64,000 nt of DNA from Amblyomma americanum (lineage: Eukaryota > Arthropoda > Arachnida > Ixodida > Ixodidae), in NCBI RefSeq assembly GCF_052857255.1, contig NC_135498.1, forward strand, positions 89,694,257-89,758,256, given 5' to 3'. Positions within the stretch are counted from its first letter, which is position 1, and each line of letters opens with the position of its first letter. The notes beneath the pieces are model-generated. The model was not told the DNA's origin. It made no database searches and saw only the letters and a program-made list of their open reading frames with translations. This document shows positions 1 through 10,739 of the stretch, piece after piece. The position numbers and the translations under genes are program-made.

Positions 1-31
1 TCTCATTTTTCACCCACCATCACAAAGCGTT

Positions 32-268
32 CACGCCGGGGTGGCTGAGTGGCTATGGTGCTCGGCTACTGGCCCGTAAGACGCGGGTTCGATTCCGGCC
101 TGGCCGGTCGAATTTCTATGGAGACAATATTCTGGAAGCCCGTGTACTGTGCGATGTCAGTGAACGTTAAAGAACCCCAGGTGGTAGAATTTTCCACCGC
201 CCCTCACTACGGAGTTCATTATAGCCTGAATCACTTGATGACGTTAATCCCCCTATAAACCATAAACG
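32..268 (+). repeat. tRNA-derived SINE, family B, copy 1
   Basis: The first ~75 bases form a tRNA-like head with an A-box-like GTGGCTGAGTGG and a B-box-like GGTTCGATTCC. They are followed by the SINE body motif TGTGCGATGTCAGTG and a family-specific tail (CATAGCCTGAGTCACTT in copy 2). The target duplication ACAAAGCGTT lies at 22-31 and 269-278. The copy at 2791-3030 sits at the equivalent place in a homologous flank, so the SINE predates that duplication. RNA polymerase III transcription is inferred for the family only. Confidence 0.8.
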
Positions 269-278
269 ACAAAGCGTT

Positions 279-955
279 TTTTCGGGGGGCGCAAACAACA
301 CGGCCAAGTTCAAGGAATGGTTACCGCCTCTAACCCGAATTACAGTGACAGCATCAGGAGCATGCAGTGCTCATTTTTTGAGTCTACGTCTGTACGCCTC
401 AATGTCGGACAAACGTAGCAAGTTTGGACATGCAGATCTGTGATCTTGCTATGTCTTGCTGTGCAGCGCGTCTGCGACCAGCGTTTCTCTCCCAACGTGA
501 AAAGAAGAGTTATGGCTCCCCCTCCGCCTTCTCCCCAGGCACCTACTCCGCTCGGATCATGGCAACACCATCTAGATTCAAGCTCTTGGAACTGCTACCG
601 TGACGTCGTCATGACGTGGTGTACCTATACACCTCGTATTCTAGTGCGGGCCCGTTGGCGCTACGCTCATCGTTCAGCGGCGTTCCCAAAGCACTTGCAC
701 CCCAGCGGCACCCGTGGCCTCAAACACGCCGCTTTACAGTGACAGGAAATTCCATCATTATGCACAATGATGATGCAGCTAGAAATTCTGAAGCCGCGGT
801 TCACGCGAATTTCACCATCCATCGTCCGCATGCAACAATGAGATGTGTAGTGCGTCGACTCAGCATTAATTTTGCGCCGTATCATTTTCGATTACGCGTA
901 ACTCTGATGCAGTGCTTGGTTTCAAAACGCTAGGATAAAACTGTTCAAAGAACAT
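279..955 (+). repeat. Unclassified interspersed repeat, copy 1, first part
   Basis: This stretch matches 3175-3860 over some 600 bases at roughly 85% by eye, for example around the shared TCTTGCTGTGCAGCG and CATCATTATGC. Relative to copy 2 it lacks ~120 bases just after the SINE. The open frames here (such as 440-742 and 616-933) do not agree between the two copies, so I do not call a gene. The repeat resumes at 2172 after a block of inserted SINE and LINE sequence. Confidence 0.65.
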
Positions 956-967
956 GAAATAAAATTT

Positions 968-1247
968 GAGAATTGCAATTTGGGGAAAGGAAACGGCGCA
1001 GGGTATGCCTCACATATCGGCGTACACCTGAACCGCGCCGTAAGGGAAGACATAAAGGAGGTAGTGCAAGTAGAAAGAAAATAACAGGTGCCGTAGTGAA
1101 GGTCTCCGGAATAATTTCGACCACCTGCCGATGTGTAACGTGCACTGACATTGCACAGCACACGGGCGCCTTAGCGTTTTGCCTCCATAAAAACGCTGCC
1201 GCTGCGGTCGTGTTCGAACCAGGGAACTCCGGATCAGTAGCCGAGCG
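968..1247 (-). repeat. Ruka-like SINE fragment, head truncated
   Basis: Read on the minus strand, this has the 3' module (AGACA..TACTG-like, then TTTCCTTTCCCC), the C/T-rich centre, the CACTACGG block and the GTGCACGTT core. It breaks off inside the tRNA-like head at the junction with the LINE fragment beginning near 1248. Confidence 0.8.
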
Positions 1248-2040
1248 CTCTGCCCCTTGCGCTGGAGGACGGGCGTGCGACCATCCACGGCCATCTCTGA
1301 AAGCAGCACCCCGACCAACGCATCGCAGGAGGTGAGCGCATTGACAGTATGACCGGCTGTCGAGCACTTTCATGGTCGCAACGTGTAATGATCCTCCGCG
1401 TGCGCATTGGCTGCGTGTGACCCGGCGAACGACGGGAGCGTCACGGAATCGCGACAAGTGATGTGTGTGACGGATGCGGTGCAGTGGGAACACTAGAGCA
1501 CCTGCTCCTTCACTGTGCCGCGCTCGCCGATGCTCGTCGCGATATGCTTGCGGCCTATAGGGCTCCCCCAATACGCTATTGTGGCCGCAGGGCAGTGCGC
1601 GCACCCGTGAGCGAACCTTGGTGAGCCTCTGTGCATTCCTCGCACACGCGGGCTTCACGTCCCGTCTGTTCTTCGCCAGGTAGTTACACGCAGTGACCGA
1701 ACGCTCCGCGAGTTCTACCTTGAACGAATAATAACTGGACCCCCCCCCCCCCCCCTCCAGTTGTGACCAACACAGTGCTGTGCGCGTGTGTGACTTAGTT
1801 CTTTTAAAATGAACTAATCACGCGCACAACCTGGACACATTTCTTATTGTGTAAATAGTTTGTACAGATTACTTCTCCCCTCAACTCTTTCATTTCATTT
1901 CTCTATTCTGCCTGCTATCCTTTAATTCCGCTGCCCCAGCTCAGGTACATCAGTATCGATGACAGATGCCGGGGCTAGCAAAATTTTTTTCCTTCCTTTT
2001 TACTATCATTTTATTAAAACCACTACCACCACCACCACCA
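1248..2040 (+). pseudogene. 3' fragment of I/R1-like LINE ORF2 and 3' UTR
   Basis: This is a 5'-truncated copy of the same LINE family as 17.9-22.5 kb, matching it from about 21645 to its 3' end. It keeps the C-terminal zinc-knuckle region (cysteines in CDGCG, then LEHLLLHC near 1465-1520). Unlike the long copy, the last cysteine is present here. Frameshifts break the reading frame between 1340 and 1680. The 3' UTR holds a run of 16 C at 1740-1755, where the long copy has only a few, and ends in TTATTAAAACCACTACC plus (ACC)n. That (ACC)n tail is the family's 3' signature. Confidence 0.85.
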
Positions 2041-2170
2041 CTGACATTGGACAGCACACCGGTCAACTTAGCGTTTCGCCTCCATGGAAATGCAGCCGCC
2101 GTAGTCTGGTTCAAACCCGGGAACTCCGGATCAGTAGCCGAGTGCCCCAAACACTGAGCCACCGCGGCGG
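2041..2170 (-). repeat. Ruka-like SINE head fragment
   Basis: On the minus strand this gives the full tRNA-like head, with A box TGGCTCAGTG and B box GGTTTGAACC, plus the next ~50 bases. Its 3' part is missing and it abuts the (ACC)n tail of the preceding LINE fragment. The pieces at 968-1247 and 2041-2170 may be one SINE split by the LINE, but they overlap in content, so two insertions are also possible. Confidence 0.75.
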
Positions 2171-2171
2171 G

Positions 2172-2389
2172 TACATGAGAATATCTGATTTCGTGTTCAC
2201 GCCACATCAATCGCACAGTGGCCGCGATATATATTTCGAGCACGCGCGGTGCCACTTAAGTCGTCGCCGAACGCATGGTAGTTTCCTCTTACATTTCCAT
2301 ACTTCTTAATCATCTTGACTCCCATGCAACTTAGGCGACAGGCAAAGTAGGTCAGAATTATCTTTTTGCATGTTATCCATTCAAAGCAA
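2172..2389 (+). repeat. Unclassified interspersed repeat, copy 1, second part
   Basis: This resumes the homology to copy 2 with GAGAATATCTGA (3852 in copy 2), then the CGAGCAC..CGCGGTG block and the CATGCAACTTAGG..AGTAGGTCA block (4575 in copy 2). It confirms that 956-2171 was inserted into an existing repeat. Confidence 0.6.
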
Positions 2390-2399
2390 GAAACAAATG

Positions 2400-2635
2400 A
2401 TGGTGTATTGGTTTATGGCTTTTTATTATCCCAAAGCGTCTCCGGCTATGAGGGACGCCGTAGTTATGGGCTGAAGAAATTTCTGCCACCTGGGTTTCTT
2501 CAATGTGCACTGATATTGCACTGTACAAGAGCGTCTAGAACTTGGCTTCTAAGGAAATTGTACTGCCGTGGCCGGGATCGAACTTGGGTCTTTCAGGTCA
2601 GCAGCTGATCGTCTTAACTACAGAGCCACCGCGCG
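2400..2635 (-). repeat. tRNA-derived SINE, diverged
   Basis: The tRNA-like head lies at the right end on the minus strand (GTGGCTCTGTAGTT, then the B-box-like GATCCCGGCC region). It is followed by the GTGCAATATCAGTGCAC core and a GAAGAAACC stretch. The 10-bp target duplication GAAACAAATG occurs at 2390-2399 and 2636-2645, which fixes the ends. Confidence 0.8.
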
Positions 2636-2790
2636 GAAACAAATGGAAACAGTTGGTCTTCCTCTTCTTCTTAAAGTATGGCGCAACCCCACATGGGGAA
2701 TTGGCCATGGGGCAGTGGCATAAACTACGAAATTTCCACAGGTGATTTTGACTAAATATTCCCATTGGTCTCACACCATCAGAAAGCGTT

Positions 2791-3030
2791 CCCGCCGCGG
2801 TGGCTCACTGGTAATGGCGCTCGGCTGCTGACACTATAGGCGAGGGTTCGATCCCGGGCGCGGCGGTCGAATTTCGACGGAGGCTTAATTCGAGAGACCC
2901 GTGTACTTACTGTGCGATGTCACTGCACGTTAAAGAACCTCAGGTGGCCGGAATTTCCGGAGCCCTTCTATACGGCGTATCTCATAGCCTGAGTCACTTT
3001 GGGACGTTACTCTCCCATATAACAAACTAC
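2791..3030 (+). repeat. tRNA-derived SINE, family B, copy 2
   Basis: This has the A box GTGGCTCACTGG and B box GGTTCGATCCC, then TGTGCGATGTCACTGCACG and the tail CATAGCCTGAGTCACTTTGG. The target duplication AAAGCGTT lies at 2783-2790 and 3031-3038. It is at the same position as the SINE at 32-268 relative to the flanking repeat. Confidence 0.8.
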
Positions 3031-3038
3031 AAAGCGTT

Positions 3039-4000
3039 ATTAAGGTTTGAATGCAGCAGAATCAAAAGAACGTGACGCAGAAAGGAAGACACTGAACGAG
3101 GAATGGACCATCGCGAGTGGTAATCAGTGAGCGAGCCTGGCTATTCACAGCCGATATCGCTGAAGAGCTAAGTTTTTCTCGGGAGACGCAAAAATCACGG
3201 CCAAGTTCGAGGAATGGTTACTAACTCTAACACGAATTACGGTGACATCATCAGTAGCATAAAGTGCTCATTGCTTGCGTCTCCGTCTGTACGCCTCAAT
3301 GTGGGAAGAATGTAGCAAGTATGGGCAATCTTGCAATGTCTTGCTGTGCAGCGAGTCTGCGGCCAGCGTTCTTCTCAGCCAACGCCATCCGGAAAATTAT
3401 TGCTCCCACTCCGGCTTCTCCCCAAGCACCTACTTCGCCCGAATCATGGCAGCACCATCTAGATTCAAGGCATTGGCACTGCAACCGTGACGCTGTCATG
3501 AGGTGGTGTACCTATACACTTCGCATTTCAGTGCGGCCCCGTTGGCGCTACGCTCACCGTTCTTGGGGCTTTCCCACAGCGCTTGCCGCCCAGCGGCACT
3601 CGTGGCCTCAAACAAACCGCTTTACAGTGGCAGAAAATTCCATCATTATGCCCAATGACGATGCAGCTAGACATTCTGAAGCTCCAGATCACGCGAACTT
3701 CACCATCCATCGTCCGCACGCGACAATCAGATGTGTAGTGCTTGACTTTGCGTCGACTCAGCATTAATTTTGCGCCACATCATTTTTGATTACGCGTCTT
3801 TCTCCAAATATACTGGATGCCTGAAGAACTCTAGAATACAAGTGTTGAAAGAACTTGAGAATATCTGACCGTCTTCGTGCAACATCAACTGCCCTGCTGC
3901 TGCGTCATTTTTTTCGAGCACCCGCGGTGGCACCTGCGTTTGGACGCTCACCGAACACGTTGTAATTTCCACTTATATTTTCTAATAAATTGAACATCCC
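3039..4000 (+). repeat. Unclassified interspersed repeat, copy 2
   Basis: This is the more complete copy of the repeat seen at 279-955 and 2172-2389. The open frame at 3264-3767 is not conserved in copy 1 and is treated as non-coding. The homology continues past an insertion, at about 4571-4680. Confidence 0.6.
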
Positions 4001-4574
4001 TACTCGTACCGCATGCAAGCTGGTGAGCCAGCTCATTGCCGGGACTACCCTTGCTACGAGGAATTCTCTGACGGGTCACCGGTGATGGGCTCAAGGCTGC
4101 GAGGGCGGAATCTAAAGCCGATCGAATAGCGAATCCTATAAGCGGGCCCACTGACGGTGCACGCAGTCAGAGCTTACAGACTCACTATCCACAAATACTG
4201 CGCGCAGCCAAAATTGGACTTAGCTGATTAACCACTGCCACAGCCATTCTTATTGATCCGTGAAGGTCTCATTCTTTACCGAAGAATTTAATAGCCTTCA
4301 TACACCACCCAAACTTCTTTTGTATGGGTAAACACTTCCACATCTCCGTGCTGAAACTGTGCAAAGATATATGCAGATATAGATCTGTGCCTTAAACAGT
4401 GATACCCGGCCCCCCAGTCCCCCGCCTATCTGTTCTCCGCCACACCCAACGTGGCCCATCTGGCTCACCGTCCGGAACCTAAACCTACAACGTGCCCTCG
4501 TTACCGTGGCCTAGGATCTGCTAAACGCATTAGGCTGTTTTAATAAACGTGCTACACCACCACCACCACCACCT
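4001..4574 (+). repeat. Probable LINE 3' end, non-coding
   Basis: This lies inside copy 2 of the preceding repeat and has no counterpart in copy 1. It ends with TTTTAATAAACGTGCTACA followed by (CCA)n. An AATAAA signal with a short trinucleotide tail is the form other LINE 3' ends take in this window. No protein domain is readable, so the family is unknown. Confidence 0.45.
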
Positions 4575-5029
4575 TACTCCCCTGCAACTTAGAGGAGAGA
4601 GAAAGTAGGTCATAATCGTGCATTGGCATGTTGCTCATTTAAAGCAAGAAAAAAATGAGTCAGGCTACTCAATCAATATTATTTCAAAGGAATTAACTTC
4701 TCACGACGGATTTAGTCTATTCACTTTTCGACCAGCGTTCCTTGTCCAATTTGAAACGAAACACGTGACTCTTATAGTCAGACAAATAAATACCATCGCA
4801 AATGGCCACAGAACACTTATTGGTAGTGACCAGAGTGCCCTACAGCCACATATGAACACAGATGTTTTGCTCGCGCTAAGAAACGCAGGCAGGAAAGGTG
4901 TGCTTGCACGCAGCCTGTTCGAGAGACAAACTGAGAGCATGGAAGATTGATGTTGTGTGCTGTCGCTGAACACCGTTGAAGCAGATCAGCTGAAATAGGT
5001 TTCAAAAAAATAATGTGGATTAGTGCAGC

Positions 5030-5640
5030 TAATCCAGGATATACAAAGCGAAAGATGTTGTTCACTGTGTTCATTGGCGTTGGCGTTGGCAATGTTCTAG
5101 ACGGCGATGGCTTTGAGCAAAGGAAGGTCGCATAACTGGCTCACTGGATAGGCGGACGCCTCATTCCTGCTTTGATTCATGTGGTGGTGATGAGAGAGAG
5201 AGAAAAAAAACGCTAAGGCGCCCGTGTGCTGTGCGATGTCAGTGCGCGTTAAAGGTCCCCAGGTGGTCGAAATTATTCCGGAGCCCTCCACTACGGCACC
5301 TCTTCTTCCTTTCTTCTTTCACTCCCTCCTTTATCCCTTCCATTACGGCGCGGTTCAGGTGTCCGCCGATGTATGAGAATGATACTGCGCCATTTCCTTT
5401 CCCCAAAAACCAATTATTATTATTAATATTATTATGACAGAGAGACCTGGCCTGAACGCATTAGCGCTGACAGCATTGTGGATGACATTCGGCAGTGCAG
5501 CAATACCTAGGCCGCATCTTTCATTTCGTGGTTAATCTCTCGCGATCAACCATTAACTGCATGCCAGCTCCCAGGGTGGCATGGAGGGCGCGATGCCTAT
5601 CCAGTGGGCGGAACGCAACCAAAGCAGGCTTTTGCAGTTG
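5030..5640 (+). repeat. Modular repeat A, copy 1, interrupted by a SINE
   Basis: It begins at the shared terminus GGATATACAAAGCGAAAG and runs through GTTCATTGGCGTTGGCG, TTCTAGACGGCGATGGCTTT and GCAATACCTAGGCCGCA to CAAAGCAGGCTTTTGCAG. Other copies lie at 6846-7165 (+), 15440-15825 (-) and 22675-23080 (+). A Ruka-like SINE interrupts it at 5197-5436, and a minus-strand LINE abuts its end at 5639. No coding capacity is seen. Confidence 0.7.
5197..5436 (+). repeat. Ruka-like SINE, 5' truncated
   Basis: It lacks the tRNA-like head and starts at AAAACGCTAAGGCGCCC. It keeps the full body, the 3' module and an (ATT)n-type tail. The sequence AGAGAGA flanks both sides inside repeat A and may be the target duplication. 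Confidence 0.85.
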
Positions 5641-6550
5641 GATGGATGGATGGAAACAACTTTTATTAGAAAAAAAGGAAAGAAAAAAATCTTCGAGGCT
5701 GGTCTCTCACTGGTCCAGGGGTCCACGGGCTTGTGCTTCACATAAGGCCCGATCCACCAGCCATTTCTGGCCTGCGGGCTGAGCGGTCCGTAAAGCAGCC
5801 TCCCAGGATTAATGAGTGGTATTGGGGATTGGGGTACTTACTGCCTGTGGGGAAAGACATTCCCAAAGGTAGTGGAAAAGTGTGAATCTGGGCACGCCAT
5901 AGGTGTTACAATGAGGAGGAAAGGTGGGGTGAAGGCACGAGAGAGATTGGGTGAAATAAAGCAGCCCCTCTGTAATTGTCGCCATGTGGTGCTGGATAAA
6001 GGTCGATGATGGCGCTGATGTGGTCGATGATGGCACTGATGATGTGATGTGGTTAGCATTAATGGCTTGGTGTATGCGGTCGAATTCTCTTAGTTGCTTC
6101 GCCAGTCCGATCATGGCCACGTTGAATATCGTGGCCGACATGACCGACCCTTGAGGTGTTCCCCTGTTAGGCATTCTAAACTTCTCAGACCGAAGTTCTC
6201 CTATAGCGATATTTGCAATTCTGTTCGATAGGAAGGCTTTGACGTAGGTGTGAACCCTTCGCCCGTAGTTCAGGTCATCCAGGCCCGTAAGGATAGCTTC
6301 GTGGCTTACATTGTCAAAAGCCCCTTTGATGTCTAGGACCATTATCTCATTTTCTACGTCCCTAGGAACGCTCCAAAGCACTTCATATAATTGAAGGAGT
6401 ACGTCTTAAGTTAATAATTTTGCCCTAAACACGAACATGCTGTGAGAAAATAGTTCATTGCCTTCCATGGAGTGTTGAAATCTCTACGTTACCACTCGCT
6501 CGTATAGTTTTCCCAGGCATGACGTAAGCAGGATTGGTCGGAGGTTTTCT
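5639..6550 (-). pseudogene. I/R1-like LINE RT fragment, internally deleted
   Basis: On the minus strand the first part reads as RT: RPILLTSCLGKLYERVV, then MVLDIKGAFDNVSHEAIL (motif A aspartate) and GTPQGSV (motif B), ending near 6050. It then jumps to the C-terminal tail and 3' UTR (LVDRALCEAQARGP near 5750) without the YxDD region or RNase H, so the middle is deleted. It ends with AATAAAAG and a (CCAT)n tail at 5639-5655. At least one stop and frameshifts lie upstream of 6381. The nearest relatives here are the 3' ends at 6551-6805 and 42813-43021. Confidence 0.75.
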
Positions 6551-6805
6551 AACCCTATGCGGTGACCCTCACGCCACACTCTCCCACATCATTTCCGGCT
6601 GCCCTGTTGACCCTCCCCCGCAGAGAGAGCACGCCATCTCGAGCTGGGAGCACTGGGAGGTCCTGCTCACGTCTGCAGACCCAACATCATGTCCCGACAT
6701 GACACACATTATGCAGTGCGGGACCGCGCTGTGGCCCAGGGACCCAGCAGGGTCTAAAACTCAACTGCGAAATAAAGTTTTTCTGTCTGTCTGTCTTAAC
6801 AACAT
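6551..6805 (+). pseudogene. I/R1-like LINE 3' end
   Basis: The translation includes CGDPHATLSHIISGCP, a C-terminal zinc-knuckle region (C, H and C visible), and then SSWEHWEVLLTSADP. After it comes AATAAAGTTTTTCTG and a (TGTC)n tail at 6775-6796. It abuts the minus-strand RT fragment head to head near 6550. Confidence 0.7.
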
Positions 6806-6845
6806 TGCAGCAGAAAGGCGGCACTGAAGCTATAGACCGCCTGCG

Positions 6846-7165
6846 TTCTTTGTGTTCATTGGCGTTAGCGTTGACAGCGTTCTAGACACCAATGATTTTT
6901 ACGAAAGGAAGACGCATAACTGGCTCCCTGGGGCAGTGGACACCTCATTCGCGCTTTGAGGTACGTGGCGGTGGGGAGAGAGGCATTAACGCTGACAACG
7001 TTCTGGCAGACACACGCCACTGCAGCAGTAAGCTGCACCTTTCATTGGGTGACCAACCTCTTGCGATCAACTATTAATTTAAAAACCACCTGTCTGGGCC
7101 CGGTGGGCGCGGTGCCTGTGCGGAACGCGCTCAACGTCAGAGGCCTAGCCGCGTGTACTTGATGC
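6846..7165 (+). repeat. Modular repeat A, copy 2, diverged
   Basis: It carries GTGTTCATTGGCGTTAGCG, GCGTTCTAGACACCAATGA, CTCATTCGCGCTTTGA and GCGATCAACTATTAA in the same order as the other copies. Nothing is recognised from 7166 to 7440. Confidence 0.55.
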
Positions 7166-7439
7166 ACCACAGCTTTCGCTCTCTAACCAGGATCAGCAGT
7201 TAAACCGCAGCTGATTTTTTAATGAATTGAAACCCTTCGCTTGTTACACCAAGAAACGATAGCTTATAGCATATGGTGTAACATGACATGACATGAAGAA
7301 CTGTGCTGCAGGCATTTTAAAATTCCAAGAATAAGCACTCAACACCCTCAAGGCTTTCGAAGGCAGGGATAATGGTCATAGGTAAATTTAGCTAATTGCA
7401 TTGTACGTGAACGCAACCCAGAAAGCTATGTTGCGATTC

Positions 7440-7730
7440 GGTGAAGAATTTATTTCATTCAAGCTGTTTGACACAGAACTGTAAATTTCTACAACAGATG
7501 CAAGTACGGGAAATGGGCTTGCCATTTACAAGACTATTTCGTTAACCACTTTTGTGAGTCGGGACTACGTTGGCTTCTTTCCACACCTCAGGCAGAGAGC
7601 TAGTCTTAAGCGATTTGTTAAACAAAATAACACGCAACCATATTGGAGCAGGCCTGCAGGACGTACGGAGAGAGACCGTCCCAGGATATGCTGCGATATG
7701 AACTGGCCTGCCCTATAACCGCCTTGAAAC
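7440..7730 (-). pseudogene. CR1/Jockey-like LINE RT N-terminal fragment
   Basis: On the minus strand, 7500-7590 reads PEVWKEANVVPTHKSG, a conserved block preceding the RT fingers in CR1/Jockey LINEs. It is followed after a stop by a degenerate PIS..CICC stretch. Just upstream, in another frame, is DGLSPYVLQACSNMV. At least two frame disruptions separate these blocks, and the copy is short and inactive. The open frame 7565-7909 on this strand is a shadow of this mixture. Confidence 0.6.
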
Positions 7731-8289
7731 GTCTGTAGGAATTTTATTGTTGCTAAATATTTCTCCAAAAACAAGAAATAAGAACGACGCGACGGATAAC
7801 CTATATCTTTAAAAAGAAGCATGGGCCTTGTAACTTTGACTAAATGCTCTTTTACTTTTCTAGTACAGTTGTATGACGTAGTCGGTGTGTGAAATATGTG
7901 GCTATGCATGGCTTTGTCCTTGCCGCTGGTGGCGCTACCTGTCAGGCGCTGTTGCGACCATGTTTCGTAAACAGTTAACCGCAGCCGATTAACCCGTGAA
8001 AAGTCGACAGCGGTAAGGGTGTCTTGCCCTCACAGTGCACTTGCTGACGGTCGCCGAAGCTCACCACCCGCGGACGTCGGTCGCTGTCTTCGGCGGCCGC
8101 TCGCTGTACTACGCGTGCCGCGCCGACCGGCGAGATGCCTGGACGCCGTACTTAGTTTATCCGAAGGCCAAGTAAGCTGCTGATTTAAGAAATCCGTGTC
8201 TCTGTCACCGAAGAATTTCATATGCGTTGTGACAAGTTTGGGTCTATCCCGAAAGGGGAATGTTAAAGGACCATTGCGATCCTTTGAAT
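7731..8289. other. Unrecognised sequence
   Basis: No domain, repeat terminus or RNA was recognised. It includes a GC-rich patch at 8030-8150 without a convincing reading frame. Confidence 0.4.
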
Positions 8290-8827
8290 ATTGGTTTAGA
8301 GGAAAGGAATTTGCACCCGCCGCGGTGGCTCAGTGGTTAGTGCGCTCGACTACTGATCCGGAGTTCCCGAGTTCGAACCCGACCGCGGCGGCTGAGTTAT
8401 TATGGAGGAAAAACGCTAAGGCGCCCGTGTGCTGTGCGATATCAGTGCACGTTAAAGATCCCCAGGAGGTCGAAATTATTCCGGAGCCCTCCACTACGGC
8501 ACCTCTTCTTCCTTTCCTCTTTCACTCCCTCCTTTATCCCTTCCCTTACGGCGCGGTTCAGGTGTCCAACGATATATGAGACAGATACTGCGCCATTTCC
8601 TTTCCCCAAAAATCAATTATTATTATTATTATTAAAAGAATTTGCGCAGTGCGTTTCGCACCTCGGTGGACACCTGAACCGCGAAGGGAAGGGGTAAAGG
8701 AGGGAGTGAAAGAAGAAGGAAGGAAAGAGGCATGCGATAGTGGAGCGCTTCGGAATAATTCCTACCACCTGGGGATCTTTAACGTGCACTGACATCGCAC
8801 AGCACATAACGCCTCTTGCCTTTCGCC
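8290..8827 (-). repeat. Older Ruka-like SINE split by a younger one
   Basis: The minus-strand 3' end is at 8290-8314 (GGAAAGGAATTTGC). The rest resumes at 8646-8827 with GGACACCTGAACCGCG and GGGGATCTTTAACGTGCAC and lacks the head. The younger plus-strand SINE occupies the gap. Confidence 0.75.
8315..8637 (+). repeat. Ruka-like SINE, full length
   Basis: It starts at CCGCCGCGGTGGCTCAGTGG (A box) with B box GTTCGAACCC, then the conserved body, 3' module and (ATT)n tail. The target duplication GAATTTGC lies at 8307-8314 and 8638-8645, inside an older minus-strand SINE. Confidence 0.9.
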
Positions 8828-8934
8828 ACCATTTTTCTGGTTAAATGGATTCCTCATCTTCCTCAAAAAGAATTACTGACATCGGAGCATGACACGAAAC
8901 GGCGAGAAGTTTTTAACAAACGTAAGCAAGGTGG

Positions 8935-9770
8935 ATGTTTCAAGAAATGTCGCTGTCAAGGCTTGAACACCCAGATACTCCACGACAGATGAATACTGTA
9001 ATGGCCTTCAAGAGCAACTTGAATGATCTGACCAGTGCAAAGCGAGAGGATAGTCAAGGAGTACCGTCTTAAAAGAGATGTGTAAACAGATTAGTTGTGT
9101 TTTAGATAGATTTATATCAATTAGGTTATTACGAAACATGTCTATACCTTTTGTGGCAGCAGATTGTAAACAAGAAATCACACTATGTACCTGCTGGCAG
9201 AAGTTAGAATAACCGTGTCATAGGCGTATTGATAAAGGGAAACGGTGATCATTGTGTGGATGTCATTTACGAAAATATTAAATAATAACGGACTCAGTAT
9301 TGAGCCCTCCAGGACCCCAGCATTAATACCTGACGGTGCGCTATACGAACTACCCCAACAGAGAGAATGGGGCGCCTATCTCGAAGGAAATTTGCCAACG
9401 ACGACCAGAAGGCACTCCGAAATCCTAACAAGAAAAGCTTTTGTAACAACAGACCGTGATGAACACTATCGAAAGTTTTCCTACAATCAAGAAGGACCGC
9501 ACAAGCCACTTTATTATTGTCGAAAGCTGCATTCAGCTGATCGGAGAAATCTTCCAGGAGGGTGTGAGTGATTTTCCCCCACCGGAAACCATACTGAGTA
9601 GGTGAAAAACGGTGGTGTATATCCAGAAAACATGGCATAGTTGACAATAAATGTTTTTCTAGAATTTCAGCAGTAGAAGGCAAAACTGAAATCGGAAGAT
9701 GACTTTCAATCTTGTTACGCGCATCATAAAACGGATCGTAAGTATAGGCATCAATTGAGGCGCTAAGCAC
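8935..9770 (-). pseudogene. CR1/Jockey-like LINE RT fragment
   Basis: On the minus strand the RT reads LPISVLPSTAEILEKHLL, then FSPTQYGFRWGKITHTLLED, VACAVLLDCRKTFDSVHH (motif A) and a GxxxGSILSPLLFNIFVND block (motif B) near 9245-9320. The catalytic YxDD is degraded to Tyr-Ala-Tyr-Asp near 9210. Stops and frameshifts follow. A diverged thumb region (NLSKTQLIC-like) is visible to about 8935. It is 5' truncated and dead. It lies close to, but in the wrong order to join with, the fragment at 7440-7730. Confidence 0.75.
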
Positions 9771-10739
9771 TCACTGTTGCTATTTAGTGTAGCGTGGTCA
9801 CACGGTAACTGTATTGGTTAAATTAACCTTCATTGCAGAGAGACGCCTCCTTGACACACGTAAGCAGTAAGAGTTGGGGCTCCTAAGAATAGGCAAACGT
9901 GTCGAAAACGAGCGTTCCCTCGTAGTTATTGCGGGAGCGTCATTTTCAAAACTGCCGGGGGACAAGGTAGGGCATGAAAACTCGAAAATTCGAAAACTTC
10001 GCCACAGAAGACTCCGTCATTTGCTGTAGTAAAGGCGCGAAATGCACCCGTGCAGTGACAACACGCGAGTGCGCTTTTCAAAACAGCCTGGGAAAAAATA
10101 ATCGCGTAGGACTTTCTACAAACTTGAAAACCAGGATCTGGTGCGCCGAAAATTGTCTTTTGCGCTACTGCAGACATGCATTGCACCCTCTCAATTCTTC
10201 TCACCGCCCTTAACTGACTGTGAGCGACTGGTTGGGAGCCCGTGTTGTAGCTGTCATGGTGCCAAACATTTATCGAACAATACAAACAGTTGGCAGTGGA
10301 GTGGGACTTATAGCTTTTAGGTGGACAGAAAATAACGTCAAGGAATGGAGGAATGCTTGTAAATCTTTAAGAGACGTCGTCTGGTATGTGGTTCATCAAT
10401 GTTCCGCGCGCGAGGTTCATAAAAGCGTGTTTTCGTTGTTCGTAACTTGACCGCTTTCGCACGCTTCGCTGTTCGCACAGTTTTCATTCAACGTTCATCA
10501 GAATGACACACGCGCGTAATTTACATTTTTCAGCTTACGGTGCCCGGTGGAAGCGACAACAGTGCTGTGAGCCTTGTTGCCGTAATTAATGGACTTCGGA
10601 ATCTCCAACACATACCTGGAGAATCAGAAAGCACTTCTCATCCTCAAAAACAGTGTTCTGCATAAGAGCATCGGAAGGGCATTACTCAGTTGACTAGGCT
10701 GCCCTGACAGCCACAAGAACCAAGAGGCGGAGGGCGTAG
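9771..10739. other. Unrecognised sequence
   Basis: Several short overlapping open frames occur on both strands around 9926-10450, but none carries a recognisable domain. I see no repeat terminus, tRNA-like sequence or long hairpin. Confidence 0.4.

Noticed and set aside
945..1658. 237-residue minus-strand frame
   Set aside because: It runs across a SINE fragment and the antisense of a LINE 3' end; no conserved domain.
5639..6805. One LINE with 5' inversion across the head-to-head join at 6550
   Set aside because: Each piece has its own 3' tail ((CCAT)n at 5639 and (TGTC)n at 6796), so two insertions are more likely.
8434..8579. Recurring peptides such as CAMSVHVKDPQVVEIIPE in many frames
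   Set aside because: They are translations of the Ruka-like SINE body and appear wherever a copy lies in that frame; the SINE is non-coding.
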